From: Polytrichum commune | Lineage: Eukaryota > Streptophyta > Polytrichopsida > Polytrichales > Polytrichaceae | Direction: 5' to 3' | Assembly: GCA_950295325.1 (NCBI GenBank) | Contig: OX485806.1 | Span: 31,808,001-31,868,000 of the forward strand | DNA length: 60,000 nucleotides | In this document: piece after piece, positions 11,590 through 23,909 of the stretch | Layout of the letters: each line of letters starts with the position of its first letter | How positions within the stretch are numbered: the first letter of the stretch is position 1 | Position numbers and translations under genes: made by a program | The notes under the pieces: generated by a model | What the model was told of the DNA's origin: nothing | Seen by the model: the letters and a program-made list of their open reading frames with translations, nothing else | The model's database searches: none

Positions 11590-12380
11590 GAGGTAATGCA
11601 TGAGGGGGGGCATTGTGGGGAATACGGTCACCGTGCGAGGCAATAGCCAAGCATAAGTGTTTGTTTCCCTTGTAACGCCCGTGTCCATATTTCAATTTGT
11701 TCATCAATGCACCCTTGTTTTGCATAATAGTGCCCTCCAATCATGGAGTGTGTTATGAGAACTTGCCAGTGCAATACGAAATATGCCACTACATTATGTT
11801 TTTCGTAATGCCCTAGGACCTTTACTTTTAGTAATGATCAATTATGGACCTTTACTTTTAGTAATGCATTTAGGGGGGTGCATTATGGGGAATGTGGGTA
11901 TTGTAGCTCGGCTATGCCTCGCACAATGCCCTTATCTCCATAATGCACCCCCTCATGCATTACCTATTATGTAAGGACTTGGCCCTAATTTCTATATGTT
12001 ATTATGGGGCACCTCACATCACCTAATATTCCTCCGGCTTTCTCAAAGGGCATTATGATTTCCTATTATGTGTGGCAACATCTAGAAATTACAACTAAGT
12101 CTTTACATGTTGTGAGGCCCTCAAGATAGGGCATCATTGGAAATAACCCCCCCCCCCATGCGTGCTCCTGCCGTCGGGGAGGCCTTTATTTCCGATAATG
12201 CCTTGTCACTCAAGCCTCACCTATTACATAATGCACTTCCCTAAATGCATTTTTGAACGTGAAGGCCCAAGGATAGATTTCAATGGCTCTGATTGGTTGA
12301 AGAAACATCATGCCTTGCCCATAACATAATGCATTCCAAAATACATGGGGTGCATTACGCAAAGTGAGGGTACCTCATAT
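11590..12380. repeat. Cluster of TAATGCA-rich foldback units
   Basis: Motifs of the type TAATGCAT and GGGGTGCATTATGGGGAAT occur on both strands many times. The best unit, 11861-11963, is a hairpin with arms from GTAATGCATTTAGGGGGGTG on the left to CCCCCTCATGCATTAC on the right. Just left of it, GGACCTTTACTTTTAGTAAT is repeated in tandem (about 11817 and 11847). A half unit sits at 11592-11670 and fragments lie at 12030-12360. These are probably nested small MITEs. Confidence 0.65.
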
Positions 12381-12469
12381 TACAAAGAGACATTTGGCAT
12401 GGGTCTTCACATGATGGTAGGTGGGAGACACAACCTCTTTGCCACACCAAGGCATTCATTAAGATAGGA

Positions 12470-12740
12470 TGGGTCTTGAATGGTTACTTGTTTGGCTAGC
12501 CTGCTTCGCCTAGGATGTGAAACACGCGATTTATACGAATTGGTTAGCCAATCCAAATCGAGGTTGTAGTCATGCTTCTCACGATTTTTGAGGTTACACA
12601 TGATTATCTTATTCATTATCATCGTGAAGATTTTTGTGCTCATTGAATGGTCATATAGGTTCCTTCTAATTGCGTTGACTATTAAACCTAAAATAGTTAT
12701 CATATTTTGAGCACGTAGTCCAGTCTCTTTCAAATACGTC
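12470..12740 (-). repeat. Dispersed repeat family D, copy 2
   Basis: On the minus strand it follows the same block order as 2060-2310, with the ACTACGTGCTCAAAATATGA block first and the GGAACCTATATGACCATT block next, about 60 bp apart. Any frame across it is a remnant at best. Confidence 0.6.
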
Positions 12741-13033
12741 CCTTTTTAATATCCACTTTATACACGCACTAACTCATTTTATACAATCCAAAGATCCGTA
12801 ACCGAAGACGATTGAAGGTTGATTGTAATCGTTCCAAATGCACACTAATTTTTGTTGCTAGTGGCCCACGAGTGTTAGCGGTGAATTTGAGAATAAAGCT
12901 TTTGAATTCTCATAAAAGGTCAAGAATCAAGTTGACAATGTTGACTCCTACTGAGCTCCAAATGCCGGTCATCCTATTGTCAAGTAGTCGTGTCCCAAAG
13001 TCTTGACCCACTATGTCAAAATCTTCCATTGAA

Positions 13034-13570
13034 CAACACCGTTCATGGTATTTAGTGTCACATACGTAATAGTGTCACTTACCTTATTTTGAGGTGTATG
13101 CTATGTTACATTAATGATCAACAACTTCATCACTAGTGTCATTTCATAATACTTGGCGTTTAAGTGCGCTTACTGATATCTTGGCATGAGTATGTTTAAT
13201 AATGTTATGAGGTGAATGCCTATGTTGCACAATGATCTGCAAATTGACTAAAGTGCACACAAATGACCCTTGGCATTGCTATGCTCAAAATATCTTCCTC
13301 TTGCATACTAAAATGTAAACACATGACACTTTTCATTAGGATGCTCAAGAACATCTTCCCCTTGCATACTCAAATACAAAAGTATGATCTCAAGTATCCC
13401 AATGTGCTATGCTAAATGTCATAATGTAAAAAAAATCACTTGAAAAATTACATAGGTTGACAAATAGTGTCATATTGGCAAATAGCGGATATGACACTTG
13501 GAGACCTCTACGCATCTAGTTTATGCCCTTCTTGAATAGATTACACGACACTAAATACCATAAACTATCT
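13034..13570. mobile_element. Non-autonomous TIR element, family C, copy 1
   Basis: The left end has GTTCATGGTATTTAGTGTCA and the right end, read inward from the other strand, has GTTTATGGTATTTAGTGTCG. The inside has no coding frame but aligns in order with 34845-35680, including CAATGTGCTATCCTAAAT-like and CTCTTGCATACTA blocks. Target duplications are not clear. Superfamily unknown. Confidence 0.75.
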
Positions 13571-13643
13571 AATTTTTTTAGTAATAGGTCTCCATTAAGT
13601 AGTGTTGGCTCAACAAACGGTTGACACTAATGGATGTGACATA

Positions 13644-13672
13644 TACTCATAATATATATATATATATATATA
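13644..13672. repeat. (TA)n microsatellite
   Basis: An uninterrupted AT dinucleotide run just outside the right end of the TIR element. Confidence 0.9.
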
Positions 13673-14187
13673 TGGTTGAGTTTGTCACTATATAAGATCA
13701 CTCAATTGTGTATCAATAATTTGTGGGGCCGAGAATGGCATGAGCATTATATCCCTTCTATTTTGAGTTCCCTACATTTGGGGTATACGCAGTCTGAGTA
13801 TTATTAATTGCATATGGGTAATCACGGTTAGTTGGCCATTAATATAAAAACATTGTATGAATGAAGTTGTGTCACATAATCGCAGTCGCAACTAAAATGG
13901 TGTACATTGATTTTAAATCGAATTTACACATCGTTGCTTAGCCACTTCACTACCCAGTTGTGGGTCACCACTATATCACTAAGAATCTATATGCTTGAAT
14001 TATGGGGCCAACTCCATTTGAATATTGACCTATCTTTGAAGCATGTCTCATGCAATGTAGTCAATCCACCATATGGGTAAGTTGCATAACTCCCCACAAG
14101 CAAAAACTACTTGGTATATAGTGTAACTCCCCCTTATTGGCAAATCTTTCAATCAAATAATTGACTGTGGCTTCAACTTTGAGTTAT

Positions 14188-14335
14188 ATTCACTACCGGC
14201 ATATGAATCCTCAACAATTATCTCATGTCACTGAATAGAAATGCAAATATAACATTGTGAAAGTTTTGCATGTTTTTCAGTGACGTAGGTCAATTACCGA
14301 GGACTCACATGCTTGTAAGGGTTATTACCAATTGA
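14188..14335. repeat. Foldback MITE family B, copy 2
   Basis: The left arm (ACTACCGGCATATGAATCCT, on to TGTCACTGAA) pairs with the right arm, whose reverse complement runs through GTGAGTCCTCGGTAATTGAC to CGTCACTGAA. Arms are about 40 bp around a 55-bp loop. Copies at 495-660 and 19065-19125. Confidence 0.65.
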
Positions 14336-15171
14336 GCAATTTGGGCTTAAGTAAAACTAATTCTACTTTTGAAAAACAAAACATCACATGTAGTTGAGAA
14401 GATGAGTCATCACTGGAGAATTTGTCATGGGATGTACTAAAGTACCCGCTAACTTAACATAAAGCAACAAAGTGGCAACATGCCGTTCTTATTTAAAACT
14501 GCAATTTACAAATATTATAAATTATAAATATCATAAACCATTTATATTGTAAATTGTACAAGTCACATTGTGAAAATATGAAAAGTGCGGATATTATTAA
14601 ACTATAGTAGAATACTAAACGAGAACTGATTGTACCTAAAGATATGTACAGTAAGAGTAGCTTTAAACATTGATACTAATAGTAACAATTTTTGCCACCA
14701 AATAAGAATTAACTATCAGAAGTAAAATTGAGCTGAAATGTATTCCAAATGCACATCTCGTTAAATTTTGAGTTTGAATTGATCGGGGATATTTCAGAGA
14801 ACCAAATTATGTCATGTGAAAATTGCTTCTAATCATTTACCTTCAATAGTTAGTTTGAATAGTTAGTCTGAATGTGGGGAATATACTACATAATATTATT
14901 AGTCCCATATAACACTATTATGGATCTGAATAATGTTATGCAATTGGAGAAATCAAAATGCCAAATATATGACAAATTTGAAAATGTTTTGAAAACATAG
15001 GGTAGAAAGACTAGTAATAGATAGCAATCGTGCAACCTGAAATGACATGGTAGATCATGAGAACTAGATACAAAACAAACATCGACAACAACACTAACAA
15101 GAGTAGAATGATTTTAAAATTAGAATAACGACAAAAAATAAAAGAGAATCTCGATCATGTCTTGGACAGTC

Positions 15172-15518
15172 AATTGATACCCAGCCACACCGGCCGTGTT
15201 AAGCCCAGCCAGCCGGTGGCCCCGGCCAAGTAGGCAATAGGCTAGGCCGACTCGGTGTGGCCCCGCACCAACCCGCCCTCCAACTAGAGTTGTGGTTGGG
15301 ATTGAGGGTCCCTGCCCGGTGAACTAAAAGTAAGTTGAAATGACAATACTTGCAAACTTATTTCGAAGCAATTGGAAAAGAAATGCCAACTAGCCAACCT
15401 GACCTACCCGACACTGGCTTATGCAGCCTCATCAGCTATCTCCAACTGCAGGGGGCCTTGAACCAGCTAGACTAACTGGCTCGGTGGCTAGACCCCCAGT
15501 GTGGCTGGGGTATGAGTG
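15172..15518. repeat. GC-rich island with inverted ends
   Basis: A strongly GC-rich block in an AT-rich neighbourhood. The left end reads ATACCCAGCCACACCGG; the right end, on the other strand, reads ATACCCCAGCCACACTGG. Internal CCAGCC and GGCTGG units recur on both strands. This fits a short TIR transposon of foreign composition. No frame or RNA structure that I recognise. Confidence 0.55.
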
Positions 15519-16084
15519 TTTGTAAGAATCTTGTGAAACTCAATGAAATGGTTGTGAGTACTTTTATTAATTACCGTGGTGAAAATATATTATGATTGGG
15601 CTTTAAGGTGACAATCCCTTTTGGAAGTTACTATTACATTTCTCATTAGTATCATAGTTTTTTTCCCCTAGAATTGTATGAATCTACAAGAGATTCATGC
15701 TTAACTCTCAAATTTGCACTCATACATATCTTGGTCAAATTCACATTCATCATCAAATCATATATATATAAACTCATGTCCAAAGGATAGAGTGGAAAAT
15801 AGGACAGTTACTTGACTCTACAAAAATGACAACATACATATTATCACCCTTTTCAAACTTTCTCTTGAATTTTTGCTCGATGCTAAAAATTCCCACTTTC
15901 AATGATGTGCATCCTTTTTGAAAACACATGCTCATTAATTTATATAATACTATTCATATTTTAATTTAAATGGTTTCAATTAAATCCCAATTCTTATTTT
16001 GATTGGTTTTTATTTAACAAGTTTTTATTTTAAACAATCTTTTATATGTCTTGGTTCTTATTTCATTGGTTTTTCCATGTTAAA

Positions 16085-16675
16085 TAGGAATTCTCATTGA
16101 GTTTCACCAAATCTCATCCAATATTTTTTACTATATACACTATTCATTTTTACATTTCATTTCAATATCAATATTTTGTATATTATGAGTTCTCATTATA
16201 AGTGATTTTCAATTTAAAAATGTAATATAGTAAAAGTATATTACTATCTATTTTTATTCCAATCTAAAATTATTATGAAATTATTATTTCAATTTCAATT
16301 ACATTTTTTTCATATATATTTTTAAAAATCGTTGAGCTTCAATTGAGCTTTCATTGAGCTTCACCAAACCTTATCCAATAAGCTCTAGTACATGCAATAT
16401 TCATTATCAATTAATTACTAGCTTCTTTTTTTCATTATTAATTACTAGCTTTATCATATTAAATTGGAATTTCATTGAGTTTCACCAAACATTATCCAAT
16501 TTTAGTAGTATTTTGTGTATTATAGTATATTTCCACTTCTCATTATAAGCAGTTTTCAATTTTCATACAAAATTTTATATTTTATTACAAACTATTTTCA
16601 TATCAAATTGGAAAATTTAGTAAGCTTGCATTAAGCTTTCACTGAGCCTCACTGAACCTTATCCAATAAGTTCTC
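16085..16675. repeat. AT-rich degenerate tandem array
   Basis: The phrase TCATTGAGTTTCACCAAA followed by a TTATCCAAT-like block occurs at about 16094, 16350, 16471 and 16638 with changes. Between them is very AT-rich sequence with repeated 'ttcaattt' and 'attaaattggaa'. Unit spacing is uneven. Confidence 0.6.
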
Positions 16676-16689
16676 ACTGCATTACATGG

Positions 16690-18850
16690 GCCCTTTTACC
16701 ACTCAAAGGCAGTTTCCACAATGCCTCTATCCCATGAATGGGGCAAAACCAACAAAAGCAAAATTCAAATCTTAACTCTCATTTGTTGCCCCTCGCTCTC
16801 CTTACTAGTTGTTGCTAATCGATTTCAATATATATATATATGAGGCTTCCCATATGAATGACTCCAAATGAAGTAAAGGCCGCATCTTGGGATTATGCCA
16901 TAGACCTTCCAAATCATCTTTTCCCTTTAAAAAAAGAAACATCAAATGAGAAATTACAATTTCGAAGATAATGAAAAATTGTGTGTTTTCGGGTACATGG
17001 TTGAACATGGAAACCATTTTCCACACGTACCTCCAAACTCACCATTCGCAACGCCATGCTTGCACCAATCCAATCCCCTTTGTACATATTGGAAATCAAG
17101 GAAGGACGAACAAGGACATGGCATGAAGATCAACACATTGAAATAAGTACTTGTGGGATTTCCAAGGACACAAGTGAAAAGTGATCACACAACATACATA
17201 CTTGATGAGTCATCATAAGTCACTTGGGTCCTCTTTACACTTGAGCTTGAGCTCAAGCTTGAACTTGCTCATTTTGGGACTTGGATGCTTCAATTTGATG
17301 AGCTTTCATCCAAAGCTCAAAATACTCTACACGTTTGGTTTAGTGTGGCTCATAGTATCCATTGTTGATCCACATGCATTATCATGCAATAACGTGGTGC
17401 CAATTATAGAGAGGGTGTCACATATTGTTTTGTATGATTGCATTGGGCAAAAAATGCATTGTATAATATTATATAATACCATTTTGTATTATAAACAACA
17501 TGTGATCAGACCTAACCTTCGATTCATGACATGCCAAACCCTTACAATACAAGGATTTGTTGCCTTCCGGCTTGAATACGACCCCAAAGTGATTGCATGA
17601 TTATATTTGTTCTTTCCCATCGTTGATACACACAGGGCAACCTCACCACTCACTGGAGACCAAATGATAAAGAAATTACAGAGTTTGTATTACAAATATA
17701 CCAATTATACAAATATATATGGATTTGAACGTGGTATAATATCATGGGTATTATACCGCAATTAATTATACATACCAATAGTGTCACATGACACTTGATG
17801 TAACATGTCAAGTCACAAAGACCACTCTAATTAACATATCACATCAATTATAATGTTGTGCCAAATCACAGATTTGGTGTGTTTTGAAGATTGACCAGTC
17901 CTCAAGCTCTCGTTAGTTTGAACAAGCGTAACACATTCATTATAGCCTGCAGGCAAAAAGACTCTTCATGTATGCTTGCTGCCTACAACGATTGGCATTT
18001 CCTTTCTTTCTGACGTATTCATGACAAGCCAAAGAAATGCTCGAGAGCCCACTGGTTTGGGACCCACAAAACGAGAGCCCGATCTCTCAACCTTCCTTAA
18101 GCAACCTTCATGAGGTAGCTTAAGATTTTGGACAAAAACTTATCAACAAAAACCAAAAGTTGATCATAGACGTTCCACTACATGAGATCCATCAAGACAT
18201 CATCACGATTATAAAATCGGTAAGTTGGTAAACAATCCAAAACTTCCAAGCCGAGAGATGAAGTGTAAAGTGGACTTGAGTGAGCGAGTGCCACCAACTT
18301 AAGAAGGGGCCCCATGCCGATGAGAAGGCTCCCTTTTTCTTCGAGTTCTCATCCTCTAGCTAGTGTAAAGGGGCTTAAGATCAGACCCACCTTTTCACAC
18401 CTGGCACGTCGCGAACCATTAATTCCAAAGCACAAAAATAGTCTAAAGCATCCAACATTATAAAACCGGAGGTCGGGGTTGTACATACAGTGAGAAACAC
18501 GGATGCATGCAAAAAAAATTTAAAAATCAAAAAATTAAATAACACAACTATCACACACAAACATCCTAACGATATTTGTATGAGAAAGTGTGCATGGAAT
18601 GTGACTTTTGTGGCCCACGTGTGCCTCGATCAAAACAAGGTGACAATAGTTTTAAGCGATGCCAACCCCTATGAGAGCATCATGGGGTTTGAAGTTTGAA
18701 CGACCACTTTCGTAGAGGGCTCTCCGCTTCATCTATACATGTGCTGGAATGTAGTTTCCAAACGGGATACAAGTTGGTTGTGGTGAATGTGAGTTCGACA
18801 CGTGGCACAGTTTGAGGGGAAAGTGGTTGTTTTGTGTTGGGATAGAGAGT
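16690..18850. other. Gene-free stretch, no recognised feature
   Basis: Frames are short and without resemblance to known proteins. A TA microsatellite lies at about 16830-16842. Nothing else stands out. Confidence 0.45.
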
Positions 18851-18859
18851 CCTCTGTGG

Positions 18860-18985
18860 TATTAGCATATGAGTCCTAGGAGCCACGCAGACACGCGGAG
18901 TAGGTGGTGAACAGACTTCGCACGTCAGTGTATGAGAACACTGACGTTCCTTTTATTATTATTATTATTATTTATTCGGAGTCTT
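18860..18985 (+). repeat. SINE-like 3' end with hairpin and (TTA)n tail, family E copy 1
   Basis: Contains a clean hairpin, CGTCAGTGT (923-931 of this kilobase) and ACACTGACG (938-946), followed by TTCCTTT and a (TTA)n run. The same block occurs at 41700-41800. A stem-loop followed by a short simple repeat is the usual 3' end of SINEs mobilised by a LINE. A possible B box (GTTCGACAC) lies upstream near 18793, so the element may start near 18750. Confidence 0.5.
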
Positions 18986-19224
18986 AGGCAATCATCACGC
19001 ATCATTGAAAGAACGGTAAAAATCTACCATTGTTCCATACTTTCCAAGGACATAGAACGTCAAGTTTCTAGTGATGCATGTCAATTGCCAAAGACTCGTA
19101 TGCTTGTAGCGAACCATGAACACCTAGGGTAGACAATTCTAAATCTCCAACATAATGGCAATGATCAAACACATGTATTTGAGTGGTATGTGGTGTAAAA
19201 TCTAACAACGAACACCAAAAAAAT

Positions 19225-19560
19225 TACGTGTGAGATTGGACTATGTGCTTTAGAATATATTGCCATTCTAGGCTCAATAGTCCACATGATGGGGAAAGGG
19301 GGGGGGAGTATATGACCACTTAATGTGTAAGAGAATCTTCACTCTAGAATATAAATGGATGAGATCTTCATATGAGCTTAAAAAATGATGATATATATGA
19401 CTACGTACACGCATGATTTGAATGTGCATATCATTCCACACTAATTGTGTGTCTCGTATCCTACGAAAAGTGGGTGCATGGAGAGAAGTATTTGAATAAC
19501 ACACAATTACCTTATCAACATTGACGTCCCAACAAGCTTGTTGACATGCCACTTGTGTTG
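19225..19560 (+). repeat. Dispersed repeat family D, copy 3
   Basis: Starts with GATTGGACTATGTGCT, then has a TATGACCACTTAATG block and a GATCTTCATATGAGC block in the same order as at 2060-2310, more diverged. A short (GA)n run follows at 19620-19634. Confidence 0.5.
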
Positions 19561-19984
19561 ATTGCCCAAATTAGTGTGGATTGATCGGACCTTGTGGCCC
19601 TTGTTGATGATACCATATGAGAGAGAGAGAGAGAGGCTTCGTTCTTAGGCATGGACCTAGCCTTACATGTAAGACTAATGCCACCTCTAAGTACTTAGTG
19701 ATTTGTTCAAGCCTTACGGAACAAAGTTAGTCAATTAAGTCATCAACTGGTTTTTACTGCCAATTGTGCCCCAAGCACACTACTTATTTGTCAATCATGT
19801 TTGAGGCCCAATATTTTAATGCATCTCACAATATTAAACGAATATGAATCATTGTTTTGTCAATTAACATGTTGACTACATTGGCCCACACTAACTTTGG
19901 TCATTTGTGTAATTGGTTTACCAAAAAAACAAAGTCATAGTTGTATAACATTCCTCTGGTTTATGAATAGTATTAGAGTGGGTT

Positions 19985-20220
19985 TACATTATGGATTGGG
20001 TTCTAAAATCCAAAACTTCCCAAATAATGGGCCTCACTCCTGAACTCATGAAGATTGGTTTCTCAAACTAGAGAAGATATATTCTTGGATGGGGGTTGCC
20101 GAGATTTGGCGGGAAAACGATGTCACATTAGCACCAGTTCATTACTTTCACACCTTGGACCGATGCCCTAGTGTAAACTCCCTAAGTCCAAAATCTTGCT
20201 TTCAATTTATAGGACTGCTC
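19985..20220 (-). repeat. Repeat family H, copy 1
   Basis: Its reverse complement shares GGTGCTAATGTGACATC and GGAGTTTACACTAGG blocks with 41550-41700, but in a different relative order, so one copy is rearranged. Non-coding. Confidence 0.4.
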
Positions 20221-20426
20221 AATTTAATATTTTATTTGGTATTGGACCCTAGTGTAAACCAATGTTGAATCAATATCATATTTTTTGAATACCATTTAGG
20301 TTCCTATGACGAGGTCTTCATTGTTTTGGATATCATTCGAGTCTTTATTCAAATAAAATTTGTGCACACAAAGATTCTCTCACTTGAAGATACCCACCGT
20401 TGTTTGAGGGTTGGTGTAAACCCACC

Positions 20427-20848
20427 CTTAGGGCCACTTCACACACGAGCCAAGAGTTGTGACCATGAAATTGTGAGAGCCCAAAAGAAAGTGTCCAAAG
20501 GCCGTCCCAAATCACCTCCAAAATCACGTAGTGTGGTCACAAGTCCTCAAGTCTAGTGTGAAGCCATATGTGACCGAGCCCTCAACTAACTGCTATTTCA
20601 ATGAACTTCTATACATGCAGGTCCTCGCACACAATAAAATAAAATAAATCAACGATTGTGAGCATTCGGAGTGCCATGGTCTCCCAGTTTTGTGTTAGGC
20701 CTACCTCCAAGAGATGGTTTTTGAAAATAATCCAAGTGACCATGAAACATGATCCATTCAATGCCATGTAGGAATCCATGTAGACTTGACATCCACCTTG
20801 CATTCACATACTCCGTTGGTCCCTCAAGCGTAGTGTGAAGTAGCGAAC
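20427..20848 (+). repeat. MITE family F, copy 1
   Basis: Matches 27853-28254 on the opposite strand along almost its whole length, and 22622-22975 on the same strand in its right two thirds. Shared blocks: a TTTTGTGTTAGACCCACCTC block, CCATGAAACAT, and ATGCCATGTAGGA. Ends read TAGGGCCACTTCACAC and, inverted, CTACTTCACACTACGC. Confidence 0.65.
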
Positions 20849-20849
20849 T

Positions 20850-22615
20850 TGGACCGGCTCCGCCTTTTCCACCAATGAGAGTGCTTGAAGTGTAACGGTC
20901 ACGGGCTCTCAGTCCCGTGTGTGAAGTGGGCCCTTAGAGTCACGGTATGTCATTGCAAAGGGATTCCCTTTTCATTTATGTCAAAACCGTTAGAATCATA
21001 CAATAATTGAGAGTCGATTCTCGCTTACTAAGATTACTTCAGAATGGACGCTGAAATTGGGCACAAAATAGGGCATATTACCAATAAGGTGCACGGAGTT
21101 TGAGACATGGAGTGTTTTGGACTCAAAACATTGAAGCAAGAGCTCCAAGCTGGCATCAGCTTGGATACCATATAATACCACGTCATATGCACAGCTTGGC
21201 CTTATCGTCGTGCCTTATGTTTTGGGTTAACCCTAAGTTAACCCAAGACTATGAAAGGGGTGGTTTTGAGTGCATTTCACTCAACGTTAAATGGTTGTGG
21301 GATTTTCATGGACAAGTTTTGTGTTCGAAATTGAGATTTTTTCTGTAGGGTTTGGAAACATGGGAGATGAGCTATACAGAGGGAAAAATGGGTATGAATA
21401 GCCCTTGGGGTTTGTAAGTTATGACGATCGAAGGAAGTGATGCACACTGAAATGGCTTTTTTCCCGCTTAAAGTAGATTTTTTATCAGTCAAATGCACTT
21501 GGAAAATGAGCGGAATGCTTGTGTGATCTACTGGATGGGAACAACGCAATAGTTGAGCATCTCCCACAAATTTTGTCATCAGATTGTGTAAGTGCAAATA
21601 AGCTAGCCACCTTGCATTTGGAGTATGTAAATTATCCTGTATTTCTAACCGTATTTTTTTTGAGATTTTGAGAGTGTCCAAACCTTATATTTAACGGTTG
21701 ATGTGAACACAAACACCATTTTCACATGAATATTAAAAAAAATAGTGTTATCAAAATGAATATCTTTGGTGTTCATGCAAAGTTGGTTTTGAAATGACAA
21801 CTGTTGATTAGAGTCAACATCCTCACACGAGCTCCCGGCACATGACCACTTCCCACTTTGACATATTTTTACACATTTTAATCATCTTCAAATCACATCA
21901 TTCATGTGTCTATGCATAGATAGATATGTTGGCTTGGTGTTTATAGTCATAGTTATTGTGGATGAATGAGTCAGGTGGAGTTAATGTAGGGAAGAAATCA
22001 TCCATCAACCCTAATAGGTTGCTTGGGAAGTTACATGTTAATAAGTACCTAGTGGGTCTAAGGTCAAGTCATGAATGAGTGGGTAACTTACACAATGGAA
22101 TGAAAAGGTTGGGAATTTGGTAACTTGTGTTTTGTAAAGACAGGGTAATAGAGTTTTCCTTTAAAATCTTTAAAAAAAAAACCCTCATGGTTTGATAGGG
22201 AGTTTTGGTTTACTTTTGACATTTTACAATGTGTAAGGATTGTTCAAGTGGCGCCGTAACTACCAATCTTGATGAAATGAAGGTGAGGCATTTGACTTTG
22301 ACCAAACTTAGACGACTATGTAAAAATACATTCCATGGCAAAGTTTGAAGGCACCTAAAATAGTGCTTTCAAAAGTTTGAGAAATAGCTCATTTTAATAA
22401 AGCCTTCTTTTAGTCAAAGTCAAACACCTCCCCTTCATCTCACTAAAAATAGGGATTTTCAACACCACTAGGGCGCTCCTTAAACATCATAAAATGTCAA
22501 AATCTAGGCCAAAACTCACCACCAAGCCATGACTTTTTGACAACCTTAAGGACAATCCTATTAAATCGCCCAGTTGTTGCTTCACAAGTAACTTACAATG
22601 GCCTTAGGATTGTTT
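20850..22615. other. Gene-free stretch with MITE-end fragments
   Basis: 20850-20945 resembles 24975-25055: both contain CCTTTTCYACCAATGAGA and MITE family F-like ends. From 21000 to 22600 I see no gene. Confidence 0.4.
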
Positions 22616-22621
22616 TATACC

Positions 22622-22975
22622 ATGGGCAAGGGATGTGACCATGTAATTGGGAGGGTCCTTGAAACTCATCCGACGGCCATAGCATGGAAATTTGAGATTG
22701 ATTTTGTGTGATCACGGGTTTTCAAGTGCAAAGTAAAGACATATACAATTGGATTCTCAATCGAATGCTATTTCATTGCCATCTATTCATGTGTTCATTT
22801 TTACATCACAAGTCATAATAAATCAAGGGTTGTGAGAATTTGAACTGTTTTAATCTCCCAATCTTGTGTTAGACCCACTTGCTTTTGAGATGGGTTGGAC
22901 ATCAAATTTGATAGATCATGAAACATCATCTATTACATGCCATGTAAGACTCATTTTCATTTTGTTTGGTTCAAA
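22622..22975 (+). repeat. MITE family F, copy 2 (partial)
   Basis: Carries the ordered blocks of family F (AATCAAGGGTT, CTTGTGTTAGACCCACT, GATCATGAAACATCATC, TTACATGCCATGTAAGACTC) but its ends are eroded. Confidence 0.6.
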
Positions 22976-23522
22976 TCTATGTGGTCTCTTATAGCCCACC
23001 CACACTTATTGGTGCAGTGACTACCAACACTGGTTACATTCACTGGCTCAAACTGGCTAAACCAACTCTAAAAGTGCCCCTTGCTAATAGGAATTGTTCA
23101 CTGGTGACCCACACCAGTAAGTGGGGTGGGCTATTAGTCTATTAAGCTATGGTTTAACCCCTAAACGCTACAATGCTCACATGACCATTTTCGGCTCTCC
23201 CTCTACTAGTGCTATGATTTCTAAGTGTATACAACCACAGACTTTGTAAACTAAAAATTCAACCGTACATATATAAAGTTAGTTAACATATAAGCATATT
23301 CACAAAATTTCAAAACAATCCAACCTCCTCTTCTTTTCCAGGTTCACGGTTGAAGTGGACCTAGCTTTGCCAAGCAACTCGGAAAAATTCCAAAATTTTG
23401 AACATCTTGCCCGGTAAGTATGGAGTTTAATAATAATAATACTAATTCCAAGTTGGTAATTTGCCTAGCCTATGTCATTGGCTCTTAGGGCATCTACCCT
23501 TAGAATTTGAGGTCATTTGGAG

Positions 23523-23904
23523 TAAGGGCTAGTTCACATGGGATCCCAAGTCCTAAGTCCCAAGTCACTTGAGTTCAATCCGTGCAATCTTAGCCGTTGA
23601 GAGCATGGAAGTTGGGACTTACCACTTCACACATGGTCCCAAGTATGATGTGGATGCCTACATGGCAACACTTTTTGGAGGTGAGGCTTGGGACTTGTGT
23701 TGAGAGTTGGTTTGAGCAAAGAGCTAGTCCCAACTCTCAACACAAGTCTTGTGAATATTTTTGCATAAAATAATGAAGACCTGACTTTATTGACAATGAA
23801 CCATATTTTAATGGTTTCTTGAGTAGGTTCAAAAGCTGAGTTGTTGCCTCCATGTTGGGACTTGCTAACATGAGTGGGACTTGGGAGTGGTGAAATAGAC
23901 CTAG
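23523..23904. mobile_element. MITE family A, full-length copy
   Basis: Left end TAAGGGCTAGTTCACATGGG; right end, on the other strand, CTAGGTCTATTTCACCACTC, a degraded inverted repeat. The inner CCCAAGTCCYAAGTCCCAAG runs occur on both sides in opposite orientation. The right half matches 1-196. No coding capacity. Confidence 0.65.
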
Positions 23905-23909
23905 TTGAC

